64,000 bases of DNA from Pilatotrama ljubarskyi (taxonomy: Eukaryota; Basidiomycota; Agaricomycetes; Polyporales; Polyporaceae): positions 108,706 through 172,705 of the forward strand of contig MU277697.1 of the NCBI GenBank assembly GCA_022385805.1. Direction: 5' to 3'. Positions 14,625-25,153 of the stretch are shown here, in pieces. Each line of letters begins with the position of its first letter. Position 1 is the stretch's first letter. The notes under the pieces are model-generated. The model was not told the DNA's origin. It saw only the letters and a program-made list of their open reading frames with translations, and searched no databases. The translations under genes and the position numbers were made by a program.

Positions 14625-15728
14625 ATGGAGCCGCAAATTGTGGACAGTAGTGAGTTCCTACATTCCACAAGAGACCCTTCGCTCAATGATGTGGCTCTAC
14701 TCCGACTGCCGAAGACAACATCATGTCCCTTCCTCGAGAGCCCCTGTGGCTAGCAGAAGCGTGGGCGTTCAAGGTACTCAACAGAGGCAGAAGCCTCGTG
14801 ATCGAACGCTGGCAAACAAGAGCCTCCATCCGGAAACCATTGGACTTGGTGCAGGGAATACGGGAGGGCAAATTCTCTAGCGTCACTCACCTTACTCTGA
14901 CCCTGGATAGCCTGAACGAGCGGGAGTATCACGGCCACTCCCTCTACCAGTCCGGATTCGCCGTGAGCATCGGAAGGCCGCTGAACGCCGCCACAGAGGT
15001 CCAAGTTGTCGACCTTTGTCGCTATCTTCGCAGGACGGTTGTCAACCTGACTATCAAAATGTGCAAGCCCGAGCTCATTGTGCCACATATACCTCGCCTG
15101 GTTCGCGACGTGGTGGAAAGTTGCCCTGGGCTCAAGTACTTTACGATATCGGACATTCAGTGTCAAGAGCTTGACGAGTGTGCTCCCATTGTGAGTGTAC
15201 CCTGTGCCCGTTAAACCTCCTAGCTCAAGGTTCAACATCCTGACGTCCTCAAGTGTGTGTCGAGCATAGTACGAGCGGTGCTCTCGAGAACATGGAAGGC
15301 TTTCCACAACATCAAAGATGGGCACAGGGGGAGCGCATGGAGTACTGCGAATCGGAATTGCGAACGCTAGCAATCATGAAACGCAGCGCGGCACTCGGGA
15401 AGGATGCTTTCATGGAGCACATCCTCAAGGTATGGTACTACTATCCTGTGCTGTCCGTGTCTCAGTGCTCCTCTGGCTGAACGACGATCTTCAGATGCCC
15501 GACCCTTTCAACTTGAAAGAGGCCGTTACCTCCCAGGAACGCTTCTGGCGGCCTGAACACTTTGATTTGCACCAACGAGGGAATATGGTGCGCGAGGCGA
15601 CTTCCCTGGCGGGCCTCATGATCAGGACCTTTCCCTCTCTGCGACATGCGCATGTCGTCCTTGGCCGCGAGCAACGCCTCCATTTCCACATGATGAGATC
15701 ATGCGAGCCGACGAACCAGCTTCCCTGA
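14625..15728 (+). CDS. Uncharacterised tandem family protein, copy B
   Basis: Second tandem paralog. ATG 14625 (MEPQIVD) with a donor at GTAGTGAG and an acceptor near 14719 brings the frame into EPLWLAEAWAFKVLNRGR, matching copy A. Later blocks are VTHLTLTLDSL, VQVVDLCRYL, the signature MCKPELIVPHIPRLV and CPGLKYFTISDIQCQELDEC. The third exon (about 15300-15430) carries SELRTLAIMKRS and KDAFMEHILK. After an intron ending at the CAG before 15495, the last exon gives MPDPFNLKE and ends FPSLRHAHVVLGREQ. It is shorter at the C-terminus than copy C. No disabling mutation is seen, so copy B is probably functional. Molecular function unknown. Confidence 0.65.
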
Positions 15729-16382
15729 GGATACTCGCGCTCGGGTTCGCCTGCGCGACTCATGGGTTGGACGGGAGAGCGTGACTCGAGGTAGCACTTG
15801 CTCTATGCTTTCCGAGAGACCTACGTCGGCTGTTTCCGCAGTCCGCAGTCTGGGCCCCACCCTGCGGCGTGCTGGGTATCCCTGCGATGCTGAGGCCTTG
15901 TACCGCCTCGAGGTTGTTGTGGCATTGTGGTTATGACAATACACAAGCCTTTCAGAAAGCTGGCGAATTGTACATGTGTACGTGCGCCGTGTGCCCCGCA
16001 TGTGCATTTACATGTGTCGCCACCACTAAGATGTCCAGCGTGAGCGACAAGCGATACCAGTGCACCTAGATCTTGTTTTCTTGAAGGGCGACCCCGTTCG
16101 CGACGGGATGCTCAGCGTCCACGCTTCCGACGAGAACAACTATCAGGCTGCCTTGGCCCTTTTGTGAAGGGTGCTGATGTTCACCCGAATACGTCGATAT
16201 TGTCTGAAGAACGTCCATGAGAACAAGGCTATCATTCGGGATGTGGCCACGGTTCTTAAGTAGAACTTGGGAGGACGATCGCCACCTCGAAGCAGCAGCC
16301 CTGCCCCACTCCGAATCGTCCAGTGGTTCTCTCTTCGACTCGCAGAGCCTCACACAGAGCGTTATTGAAGGATTTCGGGACG
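15729..16382. other. Spacer between tandem copies B and C
   Basis: About 650 bp with no supported gene; it must hold the promoter of copy C. Confidence 0.4.
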
Positions 16383-17825
16383 ATGTACACCATCCTAGGT
16401 GAGTCTGATGCACATATGTGATTGTCATTCATTCAGAAGTTGTCTCAGAGCATGGCCGTCAGCAAGCTTCACCACACAATACACTCAACCTCGTAGCGGA
16501 TTCCGATGCCCAGCAGCCGTCGTCAGACTCAGAGGGAGCGACGCCGGAGCTCATCCGTGCCCAACCGTCTGCCCCGTACGATTCTAGTGACGACAGCGAC
16601 GACAGCGGCGATTCACTTTGGTCTATCGACCTCGAGGATCTTCGCACGGACGGCTCGATGAATCGTTCCCGTGCTGGAAGCGACGACCCTGAACTGAAGG
16701 ACTCGGCTGAAGATGAACCCGCACCTCGCGCCTCCCGACAATGGGAGTTCTACCCCTGCGGATCGCGGCCGTACCTGTCCAACAGGCTCGCCTGGGCCCT
16801 TATGCGGCACACGACCGGCAACGGATACATCATTCAATGCTGGACGGAGCACTTGCACGCGGGCGTCGCGCTGCGGTTCCGACACTCCGTTCCACAGAAC
16901 GTCTAGGCAAACCTGACGAGGCTGAAGCTCCAGCTCGATGCGCTCCGCGAGGGCGACGAGCACGGGCACGACCTCTTCACCGAGCAGAACCAGCGCACGA
17001 GCTATCCCAATGCCACGACGCTACGCGAGCTCGTGGGCCTGTGCAGGTATCTCGGGGATCGGCTTGTGGGGTTGATGTGCTGGCCTGAGCTCGTGGTGCC
17101 CCGTGTACCGAGGTTGGTGCATGGCATCGCGAGGAGCTGCCCGAAGCTGCGGGCTCTGGGGATCGAAGATCTTCAGTGCGAGTACTTCGATTCGTGTTTG
17201 GTATGATCCCGCTCACCTATCGGAGCTGTCGTAAGGCTGCTCACCGTCTGGTAGTTCCCAGAGTTCTTCTACTTGGCGGCGGCTGTGGAGAGTGATAGAC
17301 CGAAGGAAGAATGCCTTGTGACGCCCGAGTCGCAGCTGCATACCCTCATACTGGCGAAGAGGAGCATATCTCCATGGGAAGACAAATATCATACATCGGG
17401 AATGGCACGAGCCCTTCAGGAGGTTCGCACGTCCCTCCATCCCACGGCGTTCTCGTGCTGACGACAACTTTTTCCAGAGCTTGGATACGACCGCACTTCC
17501 GCCGCATCACCTCGAGCGAGAGCCCGAGCTGATGAACGCACAGGCCAAAATCGAGGAAGCTAGGGATCTTGCACACCTCATGGTGCAAGAATTCCCTTCC
17601 TTGAAGCGGGCACACGTGGATCTCGACCATGGATCGCTGAACTTCCGCGTGGATGCGGACAAACGCTTCCAGGCGCTGAGTGCTGGAGGAGCGTACCTCA
17701 TCGACTTGCCTCCTCTAAAGGTGCTTGCCAACACGTCCAGGTCCGAATCGCGAGTCGTCGGCGGAAGATTGGATGTCATCACCAAAGGCGAGGTCTTCTT
17801 GTCTCCTAAGAATACAGACGCGTAG
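16383..17825 (+). pseudogene. Uncharacterised tandem family protein, copy C, with in-frame stop
   Basis: Third tandem paralog. Exon 1 starts at ATG 16383 (MYTIL) and joins at the CAG before 16436. It has an acidic Ser/Asp-rich N-terminal region (DSSDDSDDSGDS) absent from copies A and B. The family core continues through RLAWALMRH and WTEHLHAG, then a TAG codon at 16904-16906 interrupts the frame, directly followed in the same frame by ANLTRLKLQL and later LVGLCRYLGDRLVGLMCWPELVVPRVPRLV. Alignment with copy B is gap-free across the stop, so it is a nonsense codon rather than an intron. Downstream exons (AVESDRPKEEC, then AQAKIEEARDLAHLMVQEFPSLKRAHVDLD) remain open to TAG 17823-17825, so decay is recent. 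A sequencing error cannot be excluded. Confidence 0.6.
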
Positions 17826-17911
17826 CTGAGAACTACGGGACAAGGTGTCACTTCTGGGTCAACGCCGTAAACTGCATACCCACGTTGTATATAACGCAGT
17901 ACGTACCTTGA

Positions 17912-18879
17912 CTACATCGCCGGTGCGATCATTCCTGGCAGGAACGCACTTCCTCCCTTGTTCTCCTCAAACCAGTGACAATCGTGCGCCAAGAGCACCA
18001 GTACTTTCGGAACGCCGAGTAGCGTCCTGACCCTTCGGATGTGCTCTTCCGCCCGAGCCATGTCCGCGTGAATGCACCGCACGTGCCCGTCCGGCTGCAG
18101 AGCGACCGCGAAGTCCTTCTCGCCTCTGAGTATGCGCACGTCGTGAGCGCTGTCGCCCGCTAGGTAGATCCACGATCCCATCGCGTTCGTGCGGGCAAGG
18201 ACATTGATGTGGCCTGGAAGATGGCCCGGGGCGTCGATGATATACAGGCTCCCGTCGCCGAAGTAGTCGTACGCACGTGGGAAGGGACCCACGGATTGGT
18301 TGAACTCTGCCTCGAGGAAGCGTGTGCGGTCCAGAGGCACTGCGCTCTGGAGGCAGGCAGAGGTGGGATCAGCAGGATACGCGCCGTGCGCGATGAGCTC
18401 CTTTGCTTCGCCGCCCAGTACAAAGGTCGCGTTTGGGAACAGCGACGTGTCACCGACGCTGTGATAGAACTCGGATGACGTGGATGCAAGCCTCTATGAA
18501 GACAGGATGCTCACTGGTCAAAATGCAGGTGGCTGATGATGACAGTCTTCACGTCCGCGGGATCCACGCCACCCTTGCGTAGACTTTCATCGACAGTCTG
18601 CTGCACCACTACACGTCGACCGGCATTGAGCTGCTGCACCGCAGGCGGGTGCGTCTCGAGGTTTCTCCTGATACCGAGGTCGAAGAGCAGCCGCTCCCCC
18701 GATACGGAGTGACGAAGGCAGAAAGAGAGAGACGGGCACATCGCGGACTCGGTCGGTCCTGCCCCAGCGACGAAGAGACGCAAGCGAAGTTCAAGCAATC
18801 CGGCCTCTAAGGCAGAGACCTCCATGTAGGGCTGATCCAGCGCGGGCTCTGGAAGTGGAGGGGTCGGCAGAGCAGACAT
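17912..18879 (-). CDS. Metallo-beta-lactamase superfamily hydrolase
   Basis: Predicted zinc hydrolase of the MBL fold, near the N-acyl-homoserine lactonase / quorum-quenching type found in many fungi; the substrate is unproved. There are two exons, 18879-18515 and 18458-17912. The splice joins D-H so that the metal motif reads HLHFDHVGD, and the first exon alone would stop just after HLHFDQ. Other landmarks are LRLRLFVAGAG, LLFDLGIRRN, VKTVIISHLHFD, a central GGEAKELIAHG, the histidine IIDAPGHLPGHINVLAR, and the aspartate of IYLAGDSAHDVR. Near the end VLLAHDCHWF supplies another conserved histidine. It totals 303 residues, normal for the family. No signal peptide, so probably cytosolic. It is divergent from the ArfGAP gene. 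Confidence 0.85.
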
Positions 18880-19417
18880 CCTGGACCGTGCACTTGTGCA
18901 CCTCAGGATACCGCGCTCGGGTGTCCGTCCCCTATCTCCCGACCTCAGGAGTATTTAAAGGTAGAGAGTAAGAGTATAATTCGCGCGTGCGCAATGCTCA
19001 CGCCAGCTTGAACATGCTTCCAGATGCACGAGGGAGGTCACGAATGCCTGGAGAAGCCATAGTATGAGAACGCGCTCTATCTTTGCTCACCAGACGTGTA
19101 GGGGATGAGATAGACAAGGAAGCGAGTGCTCGTTAAAATGCATGGAACATCACGAGTAAGTACGGAGGCATTATGTGCAGTTCTCCTAAAGGAGGCCGAA
19201 AGGGGTGTTCGGACGGGTTCATGCGTGGTTATGGTGAGGATCAACAAGTTCAAGTTCGACGCCACCACGAGAGTGAGTGAGTGGCAAAGTCACTTCCACG
19301 TGGCTCGTGTGACTGTGGCGGTCACTCATCAGTCCCTCCGGAACCGCGTCTGGTCAAGACCGTCAAGCAGATCTCTTACCCGACCATCGTCTCCATCCCC
19401 CTCTTTTTCCGCACAAA
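18880..19417. other. Divergent promoter region between MBL hydrolase and ArfGAP genes
   Basis: Both genes start outward from this 538 bp stretch. TATTTAAAG near 18952-18960 could be a TATA-like element. No additional gene is supported. Confidence 0.45.
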
Positions 19418-21055
19418 ATGTCGGACCCAACGAAGGCAGAGACGGAGCAAGTCTTCAAGGTATTGAAGGCACAGAAGGGGAACAAGGTGCGCTCTCGGCT
19501 GACACAATGACACAACCGCTTGATTAACCAGCTTCCTCAGATGTGTTTTGACTGCCAGGCTCGCAACCCGACGTGGTCTAGCGTCACTTTCGGTGTCTAC
19601 ATCTGCCTAGAGTGCTCGAGTGTGCACCGGAACATGGGCGTGCACATCAGTTTCGTTCGGTGAGCCCGCTAGTGTGAGGGCCTACGTGTCGTGTTGCTAA
19701 ATCGGCCGAAGCTCCACGAATCTGGACAGCTGGCAGCTCAACCAATTGCGGACCATGAAGGTCGGCGGGAATGCTTCCGCGACGGAGTTCTTCACCAAAC
19801 ACGGCGGTGCTGCACTTCTCAGTGACTCCGACACGAAGAAGAAGTACTCCAGTCGCGTTGCGGAGTTGTACAAGGAGGAGCTTGCGCGCCGCGTCAAGGA
19901 GGATGCTGCTAGGTGAGTTTCGACCCGTCCTCGCTCGACCCTCGTACGAACGGGAATGTAGATATCCCGACAAAGTGGTCGTGGACGGCGTAGCAGATGT
20001 GACTGCCACTCCCGCCTCCAAGGCAGCCGACGATGACGACTTCTTCTCTTCGTGGGACAAGCCCGCCACTCTCAAACCTACGGCTGCCCCGACGAAGCCT
20101 TCCGCTCCTCCCGTCATTGGTCGTTCTGCCAGCGCCTCCAGTGCACCTGCGGCGCCTCGTACCGTCAGCTCCGCGTCTCTCCGCTCCAATTCCACTGCGA
20201 ATGGTGGTTCACGACCTACGTCCACACTCGGCGCCTCCCGCTTGAACTCCTCGACCCCCTCTGTCGCGAGTACCGCCTCCGTTGGGCCCAAGAAGTCTAA
20301 ACTGGGCGGTCTTGGGGCGAAGAAGGCAGCTCCTGTTGACTTCGCTGAAGCAGAGCGTAGGGCAGCTGCAGAGGCTGAGCGCATCCGCCAGCTGGGTTAC
20401 GACCGCGAACGCGAGAAGGCAGAAGAGGAAGAGCGCACACGATTGGCTGCAGAGTCCGCCAAAACAGCGGCAACGGCCAAGGCCAAGTCGCCAGTCACCA
20501 AGTCCGCACCTGCTGCACCTGCTGCGCCCAAGGGAAGTGCGCAAGACATGGAGCGGTTGGGAATGGGTATGAAGCGGCTTGGCTTCGGTGCAGTGCCTGC
20601 GGCTGCCGCAGCTTCTAGCAGGTCAGTCTCCAACGATACTCCCGCCGCGCCGAGAATCAAGCTGAAGATGCCCTTGTATATCTAGCGCCGCCGTAGAGGA
20701 GGACGCGCCGACGTACGCTCGCGAAAAGTTCGGGAACCAGAAGGCGATCTCGTCGGACATGTACTTTGGTCGCAATTCTTACGACCCAAACGCCGTCGCC
20801 GAAGCACAAACCCGCCTGCAGTCGTTTCAGGGCGCTTCTTCCATCTCTTCCAACCAGTACTTCGGTAGAGACGAGGAAGAAGAGCTCGCTATGGGCCACG
20901 GGGCGGACGGGGGCTTGCTCGGCGATGGCACCCTGTCGGGGTTGGAGTTGGCAGCGAAGGACGCGATCTCGCGCGTTATGGCCAACCCCGACGTGCAGAA
21001 TGCGGCCGAGAGTCTGCGCCAGGGCGCGATGAAGGTCGGTTCGATCCTTCGTTGA
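19418..21055 (+). CDS. GLO3: ArfGAP zinc-finger protein, GLO3 (ARFGAP2/3) type
   Basis: GTPase-activating protein for ARF1 in COPI vesicle traffic between Golgi and ER. Exon 1 is 19418-19486 ([11 protein letters not shown]). The next exon has the zinc finger CFDC-x16-CLEC, followed by [22 protein letters not shown] with the arginine needed for GAP activity. The ArfGAP domain ends at about residue 130 ([17 protein letters not shown]). After it come a low-complexity Ser/Ala/Pro linker, an Ala/Glu/Arg-rich coiled-coil stretch (about 20340-20460) and a C-terminal Glo3-motif-like region ([28 protein letters not shown]). Such repeated S-x2-YFGR units are the signature of GLO3/ARFGAP2-3 and separate it from GCS1. 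The last intron begins at about 20622. Stop TGA 21053-21055. All expected residues are present. Confidence 0.92.
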
Positions 21056-21889
21056 ACACCTCTCCCTTGACCTCCAATTTACCCGCCTTCCTATGCAGCT
21101 TTCGGACTATCTCGCGCAGATGTCCGAGCGGTAGTCTGATTGCTATATGATACCATGAATGGGAAGACCTGTGTTCTCCGACGGGTTGGGATGGAACATT
21201 AGAGTGGGGCTTCTTACACGTCAGGTCTGTTCGCTCTAGGGTCAGCTTCGGCAGTACACTCGCCCTTGTACGTACCCTCGCCTTTCTCCTTATTTATCCA
21301 CTTCTATTGGACATGACCCGTGTGCGGCGGTATGGAGAGGTGACGAGTGCTTAACGAGTGCTTGGCGGGAGCGAAGGCGTATGGTAAGTCAGGCTTTACA
21401 ATCATGCGGTGCGTGGTCATGTTGTGGATCAACTCAGAGAACTGCTTCTAGCGAGCCTTATTCCAGAGTCGGGGACGGTTCGGCACAACGTCGGGTCGCG
21501 CGCCCTGCTCGCCCCTCGGCCTCGTCTCCGCCCACCCTCGCAGACTGCGCTTGTTTTGTCTCATGTTCACCGACGTCAGCTCGCAATAGCTTCCGCGCGA
21601 CATTCTGGCGTAGCGCAGAGTCACATGCAGACCCCGACTATTGAGGGCTCATCGCTATGCCGCCGCCATGACATCGCGCCATAGCTCGATGTGCCCGCCT
21701 GAACATCTGAGGAGTCGGACGGGTAATCCACTCTTCTTGCACGGTCTGTCGCCATCTCCCGGCGGGTCGTATTTCCCCGACTACCGTCCAGCTTCTCGAA
21801 ATGAACTGTCTGTACGCGTATAAAAGACGGTTCCGCTTCTTGCTAGTGCAATAAGCTCACCACATAGGAGGCTACAGCTCTATACGACA
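21056..21889. other. Promoter region of GH12 gene 1
   Basis: About 830 bp with no supported gene. A TATA box lies near the right end; possible carbon-catabolite (CreA-like) GTGGGG at about 21203 is too short to be decisive. Confidence 0.45.
21819..21826 (+). promoter_or_regulatory. TATA box of GH12 gene 1
   Basis: TATAAAAG lies about 70 bp upstream of ATG 21890, typical of strongly expressed secreted enzyme genes in these fungi. Confidence 0.6.
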
Positions 21890-22913
21890 ATGCGTTTTTC
21901 CACACTGTTCGCTGTTGTCGCCATCGCCGCGTCCGCTAGCGCGCAGCTGATCACTGGCCAGTACGACTGCCTGCCCGCCGGCGCCTACACCCTCTGCCAA
22001 AATCTCTGGGGCAAGAGTACGCACGCTTTCCTCTTGTCGATGTTGAACACGGCTGACCTGCTTGGCGTGCGCAGGCTCCGGTGTCGGGGCGCAGAACTCG
22101 ACCCTCCTGAGCGCGAGCGGCAACAACGTCTCGTGGCGCACGATCTGGCAGTGGGCGAACAACCCGAACAACGTGAAGAGCTACGCGAACGTGGAGCATA
22201 ACACCGCCAAGGGCGTCCAGGTAGAGTTACATCGCTCTAGTGTTACAGAACCAGTTACTAAGCATTATTCTTCTGCTCCAGCTTTCGAAGCTCAAGTCCG
22301 CGCCGACGGCGTGGCAGTGGCAGTACGAGTCCCAGTCCAACCCCATCCGTGCTGACGTCTCGTGAGTACTCTGTTCTTTGCATATGGTGGCGGAATGGCT
22401 AACATTGCGCAGCTATGATATCTGGACCGGTACAACCCCCACTGGAAACCCCGCCTCCTCCGCCTCCTCGTTCGAGATCATGATCTGGCTCTCCGGCAAG
22501 GGCGGGTGAGTTTACTGCTCTCATCCCCACGTAACACTCGAACGCGTGGCTCACATGGGCGGCCAGCATCCAACCCGTCGGCTCGCAGATCCAGTCCGGC
22601 ATCAACCTCGCCGGCCACAACTGGAACCTCTGGCGCGGCCCGAACGCGAACTGGCAGGTGCTCTCGTTCGTCAGCCAGGACGGCGACATCACGAACTTCA
22701 ACGCGGACCTCAAGGAGTTCTTCGGTATGGTTGCTCTCGTTCTGTGTCGGCGGAGGAGTGATATACTAACGGGGCGGGCCGACAGACTACATCGTCCAGA
22801 ACCAGGGCGTCTCCTCTTCGCAGTTCGTCCAGGCCATCCAGACTGGCACGGAGCCGTTCACTGGCAGTGCCAGCCTGCTCACGCAGAACTTCAACGTCGC
22901 TCTCAACCAATGA
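21890..22913 (+). CDS. Secreted GH12 endoglucanase/xyloglucanase, copy 1
   Basis: Retaining glycoside hydrolase of family 12, hydrolysing beta-1,4-glucan or xyloglucan outside the cell. A signal peptide MRFSTLFAVVAIAASASAQ precedes the mature protein. Six exons fit exactly: 21890-22016, 22075-22220, 22282-22361, 22413-22505, 22567-22724, 22786-22913, giving 243 residues, the family's usual size. Family landmarks are YTLCQNLWG, NNVSWRTIWQW, YDIWTG, the nucleophile Glu in FEIMIWLSGKGG, and the acid/base Glu in GTEPFTGSA. No carbohydrate-binding module is attached. It faces a second GH12 gene tail to tail. Both catalytic glutamates are intact, so activity is expected; specificity between glucan and xyloglucan cannot be told. 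Confidence 0.93.
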
Positions 22914-23108
22914 GCTCGAGGCAGTATACACCAGAGCCCCGTCTCCTTCGTTGTGTGCAGCCGCTGCAGCGGTCGGATATGTATCGCAGATACCAGATGC
23001 AAATTCAGCTCCTTTTCCCGAAACACGATTCCACTATGGGACCAGCCGGATAAAACAAGCTAAACACAAATAACACAACATAGAACCAGCAAGGGTACCA
23101 GCTCCTCG

Positions 23109-24630
23109 CTACCTGAACCAACTGAGCAAGCTCCTCTTCTCTCTCCGCTTCACCAGCCCTGGTGCCTTCAAGTAGCACTGCGTCCCACTTGCCTTCCGTG
23201 CCCCAACCTGAATCGGGGCGTTGCTTGTCTCGGCGGGCGGTACAGCCCCAGAGCTGGTCGAAACCGCCGCCGAAGCACTTGATGAAGTATGAGACGGAGA
23301 GATGGACGCAGATCCTGTGCTTGACGCTGCAGCGCTAGTCGAGTCGGTACTAGGTGCCTGCGTGCTTGAAGGAGGCTTTGAGGGCGACGAGGTGGGCTGG
23401 TCGTCGGCTGTGGACACGTCGACGCTGAAGTTTGTGATCAGGAGGTGGGCGCTGCCGGTGAAGGGCTCAGTGCCGGTCTGAATGGCTTGGAGGTACTGAG
23501 CGTATCCTGAGTTAGCAAGGTCTAATCGGGTGGACATTTTGGGGGGAAACTACCTGTGTCTTCGCAACGCCCTGCTCGTCGATGAGGTACTCTACACGTG
23601 CGTCTGTGTCAGCCATCCGATGCTTCCGGGCTGTGACGGCACCGACAACTTACGGAAGAAGTCGTTCAGGTCGGCGCTGAAGTCCGTGATGTCTCCCTCA
23701 GCTGTGATGAACGAGAAGACGTCCCAGTTCGAGTTCGGACCATGCTTCAGATTCCAGGTATGCCCGCCGACCTGTATGTTCTGGGCGACCGTACTGCCGA
23801 TGCCGCCGACCCTGGTCGATGGGGTGAAAGTCAGTGTCGGGGAGACGATCGAATTGTCGAGGTACCTACCCGCCTCGGTTAGAGAGCCAGATCATGCTAT
23901 CGGCCCAGAAGAAGCTTAGTGCAGCCCGCTCTGGTGCCCTCCGAACGTGGACTTACATCTCATACGAGGAAGCTGTCGACGCCGGGTCTCCGGATTGGGG
24001 CACGCCTGTCCAGATGTCGTAGCTGTGGTCTTCGTATGAGCACCTGCATCAAGATCCTGGAATCCCGACGACGTACGAAACGTCCGCTCTGAGGTCGGAT
24101 GACGCAGACTGGTAGTTCCATTGCCAGCTCGTGGGTGCCGTCACGATGTCTTGCAGCTAATTTGGACGAGATAAGATCTCAGTAACGCTTCGCTGGATGC
24201 ATGACGGGTTCCGGGCAACGGACCTGCATGCCCTTCGCTGTGTTGTGGTAGACGTTTGGATCTGCCAAAGACTTCAAGGTCAGGACGATGCCTACAAGAG
24301 GTTCACGAGGAAGGCTTACAGCTCTTGACATTATTTGGACTCTGCGACCATTGGTATGTCGTCGACCAAGAGACGGAGTTGCCATTGGCAGAAAGGAGTG
24401 TGGTTGATTGCGTTCCTACGCCGGTGTCTAAAGAAGCACCCTAGCATGAGCCACAGCGCTCTATCCGGATAGCTGGTAACATTCTACTCACCTGCGCCCC
24501 AAAGGTTCTGGCAGAGCGTGTACGCGCCTGCGGGAGTGCAGTCGTTGCCCTGCAGGGTGGTCTGGCCAGAGGCCACATGCGAGAGCAACACGAGAGCTGT
24601 GACGAGCCACACGGGACAGAGACGCCCCAT
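23109..24630 (-). CDS. Secreted GH12 endoglucanase/xyloglucanase, copy 2, with Ser/Thr-rich tail
   Basis: Second GH12 enzyme, converging on copy 1 with 195 bp between stops. ATG 24628-24630 opens a hydrophobic signal peptide (MGRLCPVWLVTALVLLSHVASG). Exon 1 (24630-24493) ends CQNLWG. Further exons give TTLLSANGNSVSWSTTYQW, SLADPNVYHNTAKGMQ, TSWQWNYQS and SYDIWTGVPQSG. The nucleophile Glu lies in SSYEMMIWLS and the acid/base Glu in GTEPFTGSA. Unlike copy 1, the domain is followed by about 90 residues rich in Ser, Thr and Pro, ending in a basic stretch (KRREKRS) and SWFR. The tail is not a recognisable CBM1 and lacks a GPI-type hydrophobic end. It may be an O-glycosylated linker whose former module has been lost, or the 3' exon is wrongly modelled. 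At least seven exons. Confidence 0.85.
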
Positions 24631-25153
24631 AAGTTAAGTCTTCCTGACGACTCTGAAGGTAATAAACTGATCAGTAAGCGTGGATGTAGAAGAAGGAATG
24701 AGCACGCGTGCTCAACGGGCTGGTAGGCTCACATAGATATAGTCACCCACAGACTTGCCGGCCACCTCGTGGCGAGCGCGAATTCTGGCCAACTCGGCCC
24801 ATACGGAGGCCGTACGTGTACAATGCGACAAAAGGCGCGGAGGGCGCAGGCAATGCGCAGTGCATGCCAGCAGATGCCCCGTGCAGCCATCAGCGCCTCG
24901 ACGCCCACAGCTCCCGGATCCAGCTTGTCCATGTCCGTGCCGGGGACGTTCCCCCGCTCAAGCTGGATAGCTCACTATCGAGTCTCGTGAACTCTCATGC
25001 ATCGGCATCTCAATGAGAGCGTAGATAGTAGATGGATACGCAGTAGCTGCGTGGGGGAAGAGGCAAACCGCATGTGGATTCTGATGAAGTTCGACAGATC
25101 TAGCGCGCCATCTCCGAGAGTTACAGTTACACACTGGCACGAGCATTAGAGGA
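24631..25153. other. Intergenic region, promoter of GH12 gene 2
   Basis: About 520 bp with small overlapping ORFs but no motif or splice pattern supporting a gene. Confidence 0.4.

Noticed and set aside
19647..20384. Minus ORF (245 codons) opposite the ArfGAP
   Set aside because: Shadow of the Ala/Ser-rich linker of the GLO3-like protein.
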